A stretch of DNA of 64,000 nucleotides from Aphrocallistes beatrix (GCA_963281255.1 OY725490.1:3162001-3226000); one strand, 5' to 3'. Positions 22,647 to 34,900 are shown, counted from the stretch's first letter. The notes: generated from the sequence alone by a model not told the origin. Made by a program: numbers and translations.

Positions 22647-23936
22647 TCAGCTCTTGTCTGACTCACGTCTAAATGGGTTGAAATAGAAAATAGTGTAGAC
22701 GATCCATAAGACGGCTGTTCCTGAGGAAACTTTCAAGACCCAATTCGGCCACGGAACACCGTAAATCTCTTCCCCAAACTTAACTGCAAATATTACCTCC
22801 ACCATTATGATGAATGCAGTTATCCATACTTGACTTCCAAAATCCTGTACCTTGCCATCTAAGTATTCGTAAACCTGCTTGATCGCGACAGAACCCATAA
22901 ACGAAAAGAGTAGGAGACGGTAAAAGTTAATTTCATGGTTTGGTGGAAGCCATAGGATGGCTTTCAGATAGAAAGAATTGAGGTCGACTATTGTGAAGAA
23001 AATGACCATACCCCATATAATCAACCAAATATACAACTTCTCCATATACTCACAGCGGAAACTGCTCCCGCTACAGGGTTTAACCTGATTCGAACTGTAT
23101 TTGCTTTTTGATGCAGAAATATTGTAAAGAGAACTCCATTTAAATGTTTTTACATTTAAATATTTGAGAGTGAACATACCAATGCAAATGCCTCCCCCGT
23201 TGCAAAGCAGGAAATCTAGAATCCAGTGATCCCACCAACATTCTCCGAAATTTGGGAACTGATGTTCCAACGAATATTCCATAATCTCAAACAGAAAACT
23301 TAGGAAGTTCAGAATCCAGAAATCTCTTAACATAAACGCTTTCGCACACCATCCGAAAAAATGTGAGAAAACAAATACGTCCATCTTATCAAAAACGTTT
23401 GCGAACGAACTGTTTTGATTTTCAGGGGTGTAGATGTCGCAATTTTCAGCATAGGTACGCTCAGGTAAAGGACGACCCAGGCTCGGATCTAAGACAGATA
23501 CGATATGCCTCACATCATCGAGGTCCTGGAAGAGTAGGTACACGAGGCTCAGTAGGTATACGACGCTACAGCCCATGACGGTGCGCCATAATAACGGGTG
23601 CGGTCTCAAGAAGGGACCGTCCGGCATGTGGAGCGATGCAACTGCTATGAATACTAAAATCACTCCGATCACACCTCTCTTCATGTTATTGCTATTCTCT
23701 GTTGCGGGTACTTGGAATATAGTTAGATAGGCAAGCAGAATTGAGATTAGGATTAGCACTGTTAGTGTGTGTGATCTCGAAAGAAAGGAGTTCGATTCTT
23801 CTTTATGAGAGGTCAGAGCTGTTTTCTCAGAAATGAGTTCTTCACTCTTCTCACTTGCTAATGGTTCCATAGTTCTGGTTTGGGATTTTGATACTTTAAT
23901 TCCATTTCTCCGTCTATTAGTCACTCTATTAGACAT
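22647..23936 (-). CDS. PTDSS2: Phosphatidylserine synthase 2-like (base-exchange enzyme)
   Basis: A 429-residue intronless frame. About eight or more hydrophobic segments begin near residue 57. The PSS family core is plain: GPFLRPHPLLWR (about 107-118), the PSS2-like LPERTYAENCDIYTPEN, FGWCAKAFMLRD, and EHQFPNFGECWWDHWILDFLLCNGGG. The DPSLG/LPE and NC-IY-P-N segments fit PTDSS2 better than PTDSS1. The enzyme exchanges serine for the head group of phosphatidylethanolamine in the endoplasmic reticulum/MAM membrane. The N-terminal ~55 residues are hydrophilic and probably cytosolic. It lies antisense to WEE1 within intron 3, about 1.2 kb beyond TYW3 and in the same direction, with no sign of an operon. 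Confidence 0.94.
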   Translation of the reverse strand: MSNRVTNRRRNGIKVSKSQTRTMEPLASEKSEELISEKTALTSHKEESNSFLSRSHTLTVLILISILLAYLTIFQVPATENSNNMKRGVIGVILVFIAVASLHMPDGPFLRPHPLLWRTVMGCSVVYLLSLVYLLFQDLDDVRHIVSVLDPSLGRPLPERTYAENCDIYTPENQNSSFANVFDKMDVFVFSHFFGWCAKAFMLRDFWILNFLSFLFEIMEYSLEHQFPNFGECWWDHWILDFLLCNGGGICIGMFTLKYLNVKTFKWSSLYNISASKSKYSSNQVKPCSGSSFRCEYMEKLYIWLIIWGMVIFFTIVDLNSFYLKAILWLPPNHEINFYRLLLFSFMGSVAIKQVYEYLDGKVQDFGSQVWITAFIIMVEVIFAVKFGEEIYGVPWPNWVLKVSSGTAVLWIVYTIFYFNPFRRESDKS

Positions 23937-25528
23937 TTTGTTATAACAGATTTAAAACTTATTCTTAAAACAAGTCGTTTTATACTAATTGAAATCTTCG
24001 CTCCGTATACTCGTACTGTAGTACAATACTACAAGTATAAGGGATATAGTATATTAAACTACAGTATATGATGTCAATATCAGATTATATATCTAATTAA
24101 ACTAAGAATTTTGTTTATCTTCTTAATTATTAATTGCATTATTCCCATTCACTCCTACTGGCTAGAGTCTAGACATAAGTAACGTAACTCTTACCATCAA
24201 GTTAGTGAGTTTAAGCCCATGCGTTAAGTACATGTCTAGGTTTAGAATGGTCGGAGCGACCGCTGAAGAGGCTGGTTATCTCAGGGTCTGAGTCAACGAT
24301 TTAGAAATCCCCCCACAGACTGGATGGAAGAGTGCTTCCACCTCTCCTGAGATCGTAACACAACATTTATGTAGCGTAACTAGCTCAAGAATGTGGGAAC
24401 ACACTCCCACCCTGTCTATGGGGAATTTTTTTCTGTGTCATCATGACGTCATCATAATAACGTTAGCAATATCATATCTGCCAACTTATTTAGTCAATTA
24501 GGATGCATAACTAATTTCCTGGGCATCTGCTCATATCCCTAGACGCGATTTGTTTGTTTAAATGTCTAAAAATTTAGCTCACTCTCGTTCTCAAAAAGAC
24601 CTTATCATAATGTTTAGCATGATTCTCTTATGCAGAGACGTAGCGAAGGCACAATCGGCCAATACCTCAACCCAATAATTTTGTGCTGCACCATTGAAAT
24701 TTAGTTATGCCTCTTGCTTGTAGGATTTAGCAAGAGGTGCCCCGACCCGAGTTTCATGCATACTTTTAAAATAATCATCCACTGCTTCAATGAAGTACTT
24801 GCTGCGTTCAGTTCGAGTCCTGGAATTTGGATCCATTGTATACTTTAATGACTAAATATAATTTTTTAAAACGAACACTGATGGATATCAGCACAATAAA
24901 ATGTCAAAATGCAGAGCATGTAGAATATTTAAGCTGGGCGAGAGTTGAAGCAAGCTTTTTAATGAATTTAAAATTAAAATATTTTAGTTTTACCGAATAA
25001 AATTAGTTTGTATGTGCAGAGACAATAGAATTGCCACGTATACCTGAAACAGGCTGGGTAATTAAACCACTAACTTATGTACATTTTAACACAAGTTAAA
25101 AAACAGCTCCGCATTTTCCGCATTTTTCCATTCTTATCAACAACTTATTAAGGAATTCACATTAATGTATTATGGAATGCAACAATGCGTCAAATCTCAT
25201 TTACCTCTCATTTTATATGAATTTGCTTCTCTAATCAAAAATATCATAACAAAACTATACATACTGATTTCTATATTTGAAATTCACTAATAGTTATCCA
25301 ATGATCAAGATACGCATGCATTAAGAATTTAGATTTTATAAGCGATTAAAACGACATTTAGATAATTTCGCACATAAGCTCTACTGTGTACAAATTCAAA
25401 AAAACGCAACCTTGGTCTTGACCAATGATAATAATAGTGCCAACTATCTCTAACTTTACTAATTGACACTCACAAATACTGTTAATTATTAAGTACTAGC
25501 ATACTATTTATAGTTGTTCTATCTACAG
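23937..25528. other. Right end of WEE1 intron 3
   Basis: No gene, RNA gene or clear repeat could be supported in these 1.6 kb. The stretch ends in a normal acceptor (CTATCTACAG). Confidence 0.5.
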
Positions 25529-25766
25529 GTGATCAACAGGCTAGACGGGCTGACCTACGCACTGAAGAAGAGTCTCAAGCCTGTTGCAGGCTCAGTGGAC
25601 GAACAGACCGCCATGCGGGAGGTTTACGCCCACGCAGTGCTAGGAGTGCACCCTCACATCGTGCGGTACTACTCAGCCTGGGCAGAGGAGGACCACATGC
25701 TCATTCAGAACGAGCACTGTGACGGAGGAAGTCTCTCGAATAAGATTATTGAAAATGAGCAGCAAG
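25529..25766 (+). CDS. WEE1: WEE1 exon 4 (kinase N-lobe)
   Basis: Acceptor ATCTACAG|GTG and donor CAAG|GTTAGT bound 238 bp in phase with exon 3. The 79 codons match WEE1: YALKKS contains the ATP-binding lysine, [18 protein letters not shown] the helix-C glutamate, and [25 protein letters not shown] the hinge. The C-lobe (catalytic loop HxDxKPxN, DFG-type motif) should follow but is not recognisable in the remaining 38 kb on this strand. Either the next intron is very long and spans the GTPase copy and repeats, or the gene is truncated here. Confidence 0.92.
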
Positions 25767-25811
25767 GTTAGTTGCATTTCACCTTTCTAGTAAGCTTGCA
25801 ATCCTCAACAA

Positions 25812-26154
25812 TTCTCCAACGGGATGTTGTTACATTCCTGCGTTGCTATGGGAACGCATTTTACCATTTGAGGCTATATATCTTGAATACCGTTTTAGTT
25901 AGACATTCATATTTGGATTTATTTGATAGACAAGAGACTGCTTTATATTATCTCAATACATTTTATCCTCAAATTTTAGGATTCAGTGTTACAAATGAAT
26001 TATGACCTACAAGTAATAGAAAGCAGCCTATTACCTATCAAATAAATTCAAATTTGGATGTCTAACTATAAGTTATCGGTTTTCGAGATATAGCCTCAAA
26101 TGTTAAAAATTCTTTTCCATAGCAACACAATAATGTAACAACATTCCATTGGAA
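25812..26154. mobile_element. Foldback element just after WEE1 exon 4
   Basis: Arms of about 150 bp. The left begins TTCTCCAACGGGATGTTGTT and contains GTTGCTATGG. The right is its near complement, ending ACATTCCATTGGAA. The core matches the inner arms of the foldback element at 28.1-28.5 kb (GGAATGTTGCTACATTCC, AAACGCATTTTAC). It starts 45 bp past the exon donor. Confidence 0.75.
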
Positions 26155-26651
26155 TTTTTAAATATTCCGACATGTGCAGCTCCCCATAGTAGGAGTTTTT
26201 AATCCCGGACCACTTATTCCAATCCGGGGATCTGGAATTTGTTAATTGTTCAATCCCGGGATCCGTGATTGACTATTTCAAGTTAAATATATTGCTAATT
26301 GATGCATTAGTCTTACTTAGTAGATTAGAATTAATATTATTGTTGAAATGTAGGAATATAATAATGAATAAAATCGTTATAATAAATATGTTAAATATAA
26401 TGTAAATTTAATGACTAGGACTGACTAGTAAAATAATCAATTGAAGTAAGGAAAAGTGCTGTTACGTAAATAGAATTAGAAACATATGACTGGTTGTTTT
26501 CGATGAAACGGAGATTATCAAGTGAGTTGTTGAGTATATATCTAAACTTGATACATAATAAGAAGCGGAGGATGAAAACGTCGTTCTGCTTCTACAAAAG
26601 TTGGAGAGACAAAGCAACATACTGTAACTTGGAGAAATAATATCCTCTTAC

Positions 26652-26829
26652 CTGTCTCACCAGCAATGGCAAGTTCATATCTCAGGATGAGGAGATAAAT
26701 TTCTAGGGTTATATCATATATATCCTGAGGTTGTCTTAGAGATGTATCGATTATTAACCGTAGCTCATCTTCATTTGCTAGTATTTGTGAAAATATAGTT
26801 CTTACAATAGATACAATTTCTTCTGACAT
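26652..26829 (-). CDS. Possible first coding exon of an unknown protein
   Basis: An ATG at 26829 opens 59 codons (starting MSEEIVSIVRTIFSQ, leucine/isoleucine-rich and helical) that end at a good donor, GACAG|GTAAGAG. Phase leaves one base. I do not recognise the family and found no matching second exon on this strand. It would be nested antisense in the WEE1 locus. It could be a chance ORF. Confidence 0.2.
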
Positions 26830-27761
26830 ATTCTCTTCAATGGACTCTCTTTCGAGTCCATTCTAGACAACAAATAGTTACAAAACAGGGATTTACTAGC
26901 TACTTATACGTACTACCTTTTTATTATATGGAGGAGAAAAAAGGTAGGATGTAAATTTTCCGAAAGGCGAGAAAAAAAGAAGTACATTTCATGGATGCTT
27001 AAAGAAACTGGACATAATAGTTAATATTAAATAGAGTCTAATTCTGAATTTGAAATATTTATACAAATCCCTAGATATACATTAGTTTCGCGTATTATAC
27101 TACACTCTCAGTTGGTAATTAGTCACCCCACCCCAGCTGATTGCCGGTCAAAAAATATGTATCAAGTGAAAGAAAAGAGTGAATTGGTAAAACTAAAACT
27201 AAAATGGAGGAAAAATAAAGTACTAGTAAGTAAACAGTTAGGAAAAAAAGTCTGTACAACTGTGTTCACTGCAACCCTTTTCTCCAGTTTGCTTGAAGAT
27301 TGTGCAGGTATCGTATTATTACTGGAAGAATCCTCATAGCATAGCTCTTGTATGATCAAGTCCTTATAATATATCCTTAATAACTTCCCGAATTTCATTA
27401 TTATACTATGAATGGGAATTTTCCATTTCATTCTGCAGGAACTTGATGGTTGGTTCTGTTGTAATAGAGATAACCTTCACATCTACATATGCTTCTATCG
27501 CAATTTTGGTTGACTCAGTGCTGTAATAATACTAGAGATATCTGTAAATTCTAGATCGCTGATATGGAATATATCAAGGTCAAATCGAGGTAGGCAGGGG
27601 GGTTCTGGGGGTCTAGGACCGCTTCAATTAGGCAAAAAGTGCTTGCAGTGTGATTCGACTTTGTGCCATCACCCCTGAATTACAAGATAAACCTCTGTTT
27701 GGGTGCCATATAACTTTTATCACCTTCAAAAAAAGTGCCGGCCTGGAAAATCCTAGATGAA
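26830..27761. other. Intergenic or WEE1 intronic region
   Basis: Short ORFs on both strands overlap the same lysine-rich sequence and show no family. A GC-rich patch near 27590-27640 resembles one in WEE1 intron 1. No gene is supported. Confidence 0.4.
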
Positions 27762-28807
27762 CCCATGCTCTGTACATAAGGCTTGCCATCTAAATCTCAA
27801 AATGGACCAGGGATGTGGTCGAAGATGGTTGAACTAATACATGATCTACCTAAAATCAATAACGACGCAGGATAGAACTTAGGAATGTATTGCCAGTATA
27901 TATAAATATGATGCCAAAGTACCCATATCCGTTGTTAAAATTTTATTCATCACATGATTGCGCAATTATATTTGGGACAAATTTAGTGATTTTCTGAGGT
28001 CGTTTAAGGGCACTTCTAAGTGTTTATATTATTTTTTTCGTATAGAATTTGTTATTGGGTTGATACGAAAAATTTGAAATTATTTCATGGAATGTTGCTA
28101 CATTCCAGCGTTGCTATGGAAACGCATTTTACTCAGTTGAGGTCATATCTAGAAAACCGCATGGCCGCAATAACGATGCATTCAAATTTGATCTTATTTG
28201 ATAGCCAATAGACTACCCTATAAAGCCATAATATAATTTCCACGTCTAGATTCAATGGTTTACGAGTTATTAAACAATTTATCACTTTGGTCACATTTGG
28301 TAATTTGTCTAATAACTAAACCATTGAATCTATACGCGGAAATTATATTATGGCTTTATAGGAAGTAATCTATTGGTTATCAAATAAGAACAAATTTGAA
28401 TGCATAGTTATTGCGGTTTTCAAGATATAACTTAAACTGAGTAAAATGCGTTTCCATAGCGATGCTGGAATGTAGCAACATTCCATGAAAAAATTTTCCG
28501 CATCAACCCATTTACAGGTCAGTTCTATGCGAAAAAATATACTAGTAAAAACACTTAGAACTCTGAAATCTGAAAATCACTAAATTTGTCACAAATAAAC
28601 CTTTTGCGCAATCATGTGATGACTAATCTAAATTTCAACAACGGATATGTTGGCACCATATTTATATATACTGGTAATACATTCCGAAGCTCTATTCTGC
28701 GTCGTTAATTATTTTAGGCAGATAATGTATTAGTTCAACCATCTTCAACCGCATCCCTGGTCTATTTTTGAATTTAGATGGCAGGTCTTATATACAGAGG
28801 GCTATGG
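27762..28807. mobile_element. Foldback MITE (family C), long version, about 1.05 kb
   Basis: An almost full-length hairpin with two arms of about 500 bp meeting near 28285-28300. Outer blocks match 7959-8452 (GGAATGTATTGCCAG, CAACGGATATG, AACCATCTTCAACCGCATCC). Inner blocks match 25812-26154 (GTTGCTATGGAAACGC). It links two otherwise separate foldback families in one element. It is non-coding; ORFs inside are by-products. Confidence 0.75.
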
Positions 28808-29159
28808 TATTATATTTTGCAGTTAATTAGACTTATTGATTATTGCAGCTATTTGTTAAATATTTTGTTGGATGGTCTATTAAGCGAAAAATTTGTCTTT
28901 AGTTACAGTAATTTTGAAAATAATCGCTGGGGACTATCCCCCCAGTCCCCCTTATTGACTCGTTTAGCTTGCTCAGGACTCCCAATCCAAAATTCTGAAT
29001 ACGCACCTGAGTCTAGCAAAGTTATAATCTTGATGATTCGTTGAAGTCCGTGAGCAAAGCATAATTGCTGAAATAGCCTAACTATTGTCTTAGTTTTTTT
29101 CATCAACCCAACCATCTGTTGTGATAGCAACAGCATCAGATTCAAAGTTTGCTCCAGAT

Positions 29160-29653
29160 TCAGTTTCGAGTTTCGTTGAGATTAAAAGTGTAAAGTGATA
29201 AGAAAGTTGATTTTTGACATGTTGGAGTCTTTTGGCTATGACTCCACTTAGTTCTGACCTTAGACAAAAATGTCAACTCATCATTATGACGTCATTGTCA
29301 CCTTTTTATAATTAGAAACTTCTGTTTTTCGACTATAACTCAGGCATTTTAAGTGATAGAAGGCTGAAATTTTAATAGAATGTGTGTATTAATATACCTC
29401 ACATGTGATACAACTATCATTAAAAAATGATGACTCATCACTGTTATGACGTCATCATTACGCATCAAAATTTAAAAAATTAATAAATTTGTTGATTTTT
29501 CGTGCGATATCGATTATAACATTTGGACAGACGTATTTAGAGATGTTATCTCCCATATAATTAATCAATTGTGATCACAGGCGCCCAAAGGGCGCCTCCG
29601 GCGGGCACTTTGTGTCCGCCAGCCGCGCAGCGCAAGCAAGCGAAGTGCGCTTG
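29160..29653 (+). mobile_element. Helitron-like non-autonomous element, 5'-truncated copy
   Basis: Shares about 490 bp with copies at 39.4, 41.4, 42.1-47.8 and 48.2 kb. It contains two TGACGTCA palindromes (near 29288 and 29447), an AP-1-like TGACTCA (near 29430), and a GC-rich 3' tail of three hairpins: GGCGCCCAAAGGGCGCC, GGACACTTTGTGTCC and AAGCGAAGTGCGCTT. It ends GCGCTTG. Assignment to Helitrons rests on the intact copies, which start TCCTTACTATTAAAACTCG. Confidence 0.65.
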
Positions 29654-30239
29654 TCCCTATTAATACATGTATGACATCGTATATTCAACAAAAAGTATGG
29701 ATATTCATCTTTAAAATCAATAATAATGAGCTTTAACATCAATAATAAAACGCCACAGTACATTTTCGGACCTTAGACGTTTATTTTGAATCAATTCTGA
29801 AAATTTTCTTTGAGAAATTTCAAAAAATTCCCCTTAATTTCGGCGATTTTCTGCTTTTGGCAAGGGCTATCTCATAATCCATAGGTTTTAGCTCTAAATA
29901 CAGTATTATTAAGGTATAGGAAACTGCTTTTAATCACTAAAGCTAAGCTCTAACAACTATAGTTTTAAAGTAAGGTATTCCAACGGACCGCTAAATAGGA
30001 AATTTTGTCCGTACTGTGTAATCATTTGGTTATAATTTTTGAACGGATTGTCCAATTTAGAAAATCTTTTCTTCTATGTATATATCGAGTCCTACTTGAC
30101 ATTCGATTAGCACAGAATATCACCAGTTCTAAACAATACCAAAGAGAATTGTATCAAGAATCGGATTTTCGGACATTGAGGGTCAAAAATTTATCTTCCG
30201 AAACTTTCTTGGACTTTTGAGATGTTACGATTACTCCTG
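29654..30239. other. Intergenic
   Basis: AT-rich. No recognised gene or repeat family. Confidence 0.4.
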
Positions 30240-31384
30240 GACTATTCCGCATAGGAACACACCAATAGATACTAGCAAAGTCTAGAGAGATAAACAACCT
30301 GCTAGCTGCTTCCAGAGAACTTGTTTAAGATAGCCTGCAGGCTAATTAGATTATCCATAAGCATCCCTTTTAGTGACAGCATTTAATTGCCGATGATCTA
30401 TCCCTGGCCTCATTTGGTCATTCTTCCGTACTAGGACGACATCACTCATCAATGACGACTTTGAGGGCCTGCAAATCCCATTCAGGCACATCCCTTCCAC
30501 TTATTTTGTCACTTCTTCTTCCCACAAGAGGTAATCTTCTTACTTCCTTCGCAGGAAGAAGAAGTGATACAAGAGAAGTGTGCCAGAATGGGATTTGTTT
30601 TAAATATAAGTACATGTAGTGCTTAGGTATATCGAAATCTAGTAAAGTTTCCGTATACAGAACATTCTAAGTAGCCATATACCTATTACTGGCTAGTTCA
30701 TCCCTTAAGTCCGGGTTACAAAGTCCGGGTTACAATAATAAATATATTAATACTTACAATTGATATTCATAACATATGTATGTAAATTATCATAACTAAA
30801 ATAATATTGATGAGGGGTCTAGACGGAACCAGATCTAAATTTTATGGTGAATCAATGGGCCATCTTCAAATCCAAGAGGGGCCAACTCCCCCACCCCTAC
30901 CCCTATGAACATTTACTATAAAAATAATCAATTTAGTCAGGAACACCCCATGCCCAAAAACTGCCACAGGAAAAGATAACTTTCTGTTTCATATGAAATG
31001 CTTACTACAATGTGAAAACTAATGTTTTCCAATTTTATTCATGTCATGTGGTTTTACCTAAAATAAATCATCCCACCAGATGTAAAATCTAAATCTAAGT
31101 CCAAACTCTGAACTTTTAACTTACATGTATGAAAAAATCACCCTCCCCCCCGGATCCGCCAGTGCACAACGCCGCATACGACCCTTAAGATTATCAAACA
31201 ATACTAAAATATATAAGTATTATAAAACAACATGCACATAATAAACTCCATATATAATCCTAACTAGGGGCTATGTACAATCACTGGTTTGTTATTCAAG
31301 TCTATTCTATGAAAGTATAGCCTATTTCTAGTAGAAAATCTTAAAACAGTCTAGTTGAGAGCTGTTAGAAAGTAAAATTGGGAG
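30240..31384. repeat. 3' flank shared by the two GTPase copies (duplication arm 1)
   Basis: Aligns in order with 59965-61055 (for example GGAACACACCAATAGATACT, GGTCTAGACGGAACCAGATC and CTAACTAGGGGCTATGTACA at a ~29.7 kb offset), with small indels. The match starts abruptly near 30240/59965, marking one edge of the segmental duplication. It contains a short inverted repeat around 30513-30572 (CACTTCTTCTTCC / GGAAGAAGAAGTG) and a Ty3/gypsy fossil. Confidence 0.85.
30295..30480 (-). mobile_element. Ty3/gypsy reverse-transcriptase fossil
   Basis: On the minus strand this short stretch resembles the early reverse-transcriptase motifs of Ty3/gypsy elements (VLVRKND followed by a D-x-R-x-LN-like segment). 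It is a small broken fragment with no LTRs seen. The same fossil lies in the second duplication arm, so it predates the duplication. Confidence 0.55.
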
Positions 31385-31908
31385 CTAACTGATGTTAAAG
31401 TAGTCAAATCTAAAACTCGTCGAAAATTCCTTCGTTTTACCCTCTTCCGTTCTATCAACAAATATCTTGAGAATAGCATCATTTACAACTTCTTTACCAA
31501 CAACTTGATAGTTCCCACAAAGGGGTCCGAGCTCTTCTCTCATCTTTGATTCATATTTAGAAAATATCAAATCGATAGTAATCCAATGCCTATACTCCAA
31601 TAACTTTTTTTTAATTACTTTTTTTAAATCTCTAAACGTTTTAATCTCTAAATTGCTTGGAGTAGTATTGATGGGATGATACTCAATGTTATACTCTTTG
31701 AATTTATTCCAAACGTCTCTTTCCCAATCAAACTTGCAGATGGTATTTTGATTACAGCAGCAGCAAGATTTTTGGTTACTGAAAGACTTATGTGATTTAT
31801 AGTCTGGGAAGTCTCCATGAGGAGGTGCGTCGAATATGTGAATGATCTTATTCTTAATTCCAGGAGCGCGTCTCCAGTCAGATTGACTGGCAGCAGTTGC
31901 TAGACCAT
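31385..31908 (-). pseudogene. Displaced C-terminal part of GTPase/VWA copy 1
   Basis: Encodes the remainder of the VWA domain and the conserved tail (CCCC cluster, EYRHWITIDLIF, VDRTEEGKTKEFS) found in frame in copy 2. Here it is in another frame than the main body because of a one-base deletion at about 31911-31916 (CTAACCTGC against CTAGCACTGC in copy 2). It would not be translated from copy 1 unless the deletion is an assembly error. Confidence 0.85.
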
Positions 31909-34900
31909 CTAACCTGCTTCTGGAAAGTCCCCACCTCCAGTAGTTTTAATATTACTAAGAAAATCCTCTACTGTATTCTGTTGATGAGTAAAATCATTTG
32001 TACTTGGAAAGGTTTCAATTATGTTTTCGTCGCAATGATCACGATATACGACTACTCTGAATTGAGAGGAATTCCCTTGAGAAATAAAACTGCTAATCAG
32101 CTGTCCCACGGACACAATAACACGAGCGATATCAATATTCATTGAACCTGTTCCATCAATGACAAAACAAATATAGTAATTAATAGGGAGTAAGGGTTCA
32201 TTAACTTGTTCAAATGTGGTGTAAGGGACGAATGTGATCGTTGTTTCTTGTTTTACGTTGACGTAGTTTAATATACCATTTCCATACTTGTTCCAAACAT
32301 CTTTCATGAGTTGTGGGTTTTCCTGTTGTTTGTATTTGTATTTCTCTTCGTTAGGAAGATTCCAATCCCATTCACTTCCACATTTGTTTTTAAACTCTTC
32401 CCATGTTAATGAATTGCCTAGGAGGTTAATCTGAGTATGTTCTTTATAATCATCACAAATGAATAAAACGGCTGTGTTGGATTCGTCTGCATTCCAAACG
32501 TTACCGCCCATGGATGAAATCTGGTGTCCTGTCTTGATCTGACATTTTCCTTCATTTGTATGAATTTCTCTCTCACAGAACTTACCACAACTAGGACATT
32601 GAGAGGGACATCCGATAACATTTTTCTCAAATTCCTTTTTTAAATTTAAGATAATCTCTTGAAAGTCATCTTGATTTAAATCGAAAGAGTAATCTTTTAG
32701 AATAGATTGGAAATGTTTAACGAAGTTATATATATTGAATATCAGTTCTGTTTCATTGAACATTTCAGTGTTGACTAGTTTACTAAATGTATCTTCATTT
32801 AAGACAGGTTCTGAGTGTTTGCAAGGCAAAGTATAAGTTTCACAAACTTTAACTTGGATCCCGTCAACCTCAAAAACATCAAGGAGGAATTTAGTAAAAT
32901 CCTCCTTAGATATGGCAGGGTCTAGATACTTTCTAAAGTAATGATTTACTGCTTTGTGAGGAATTTCTTTTGTTTCTTTGAAGTTTTTGTCATGTTCAAT
33001 AAATTGAAAAAAAATGTCGGAATCAAATTCATTGTTCTCACTTTTACTTTCTAAATCTAGGACAAGAAGATTTAAAACATTATTCAATTTGAGGTTTGTG
33101 ATTGTGAAGGCCTGTTTCATCTTGTCGAAAATAATTTGATACAATTTTTCTTCCACCTCTTGCCATTTTACTCGAAATAAATTTTGGAGAATTTCATTTC
33201 TGTTACAAATGTACTGGATAACAAAATTATTAGTATCTGTGACTTTCTTTCCAGGATCTTTCTTTACCTCTTCACGGACTCTTTCAAGAGCTAGGAATAG
33301 CATGCTCTCATGAGATAGCGACTCTTTTCTACAAGTGTATTCGAGTAGATTCATCAGATTTTGTTGCTCAGAGATTTTTAAACTTCTCTTAACTGATTCA
33401 ATGTAATCTGATGCATATTTTTCGGATATTTCACTATCTCTTTTTGTCATCGTATCTTGATCCCACTCCCCGCATATCATCTTATGATCTTTAATTTTCT
33501 GTTTAAAATGACGTAAGAGAGATTCTTTAACAATTTCTTTTCTTTGTCTGTTTCCTTTTTTTATTTTATTTGTATACTCCCTGCGAATTTTGAATGCGTA
33601 GGCAAATATTAATGTAGACAAAGCTCTCTCAGCAAAGTTAGATAAACATGCATGGATGAACCCAATCTCATAGTTGAGTACTCTTATTTTCAAACAAAGA
33701 GCATTGATCAACTTTTTTACAATAGCTGAAGAAACGTCAGAATCAGGACTTAACAATTTTGAAATATCGCAAATGTCTTTTATGAACTTAGGCCAAATAT
33801 CTTTCTCTGAGGGTTCAATATCCCTTAAATATGATTTTAACATATTCACCTGTGTGCGTTTATTAGGTTTCCAAATGATATCTGGATGGCAATATAACCC
33901 AGAACAATACTGTAATAACCCCTCGCATTCAGGTGGAATCCAATGATGCGGCTTCAAATTGGTATCTGTGCATAATCTTGGTTGGGAGGAAGGAGTAGAT
34001 GTTTTATATAGAGACTTTTGAGACAAGTAAATACATTTAGGACTTCCGTTATAGGGCACCATATCCTTGATTGGAGTGTGATAGCCATTCAATGCATTTA
34101 TGAAAGGTTTTGCTTGATCTGAAGAGTGATTAAGGAATTGTTCGTGAATATATCTCTTCAAAGAATGAACTAACTTATCCATGTCGAAATTATGTTCGTG
34201 AAACGATTGAGAAATAACGTGCTCCTCTTCCATTGAATTAAATTCCATTTTGAAAATAGAGTATAAATTGGAAAAGTCTTCTTCACGTTCTTGAATTTCT
34301 TCTTCAAGATCTTTATTGCAGAATATTTCCTTCCAACTATTTTCGAAAGCTTCCTCTAGTTCCTGTTTGCTGAAGTTTAAATATTTTTCTACATTTTCAG
34401 CGATTACCAACTTAAATTTTTTCGTATTTTTGGTTAGATTTATTTCAGCTAGAGCTAACTTTATATGGATTTTAATTTGATTTTCGTATTGAGTTCTTAC
34501 TACATAAATCAATCTTTTGAAGTTGGAAGCTCTTTCTTCGCACATGTCTTGCATCTTTTTCAAGAGTGAATTATTTTGACATTTTTCATAAAAAATGGCT
34601 ACACTTCGATTCTGATATTTCATAAATAACTCATCAAATTCAGACATTTTTTCTGTTAATTTCATGTTAGGATCAACATATGATTTAATACATTTGATTT
34701 CATCACAAAGACTAGTGGTCAATTTTGCAAATTCATTTTGATGACTGTAGAAATTTTCCATTAATTCTTCAACTATCTGGTCGAGTTTGTTACTACACTT
34801 CAATTCTTCGCTGATTCTGCATTTAAAAACATCCTGATACTCTATGATAGTATCCCAAATGACACCTGCCATTTCCATCCATTCACTCATATTTTGGTAA

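Noticed and set aside
24150-24430. Possible small RNA gene in WEE1 intron 3
   Set aside because: No tRNA boxes, snRNA motifs or stable fold could be recognised by eye.
27112-27431. Overlapping frames of 75 and 89 codons
   Set aside because: Opposite-strand frames over the same AT-rich bases with no motif or splice support.
29578-29655. GC-rich hairpins as bacterial REP or integron-type sites, or contamination
   Set aside because: The same tail recurs at the end of an AT-rich dispersed element within this metazoan sequence.
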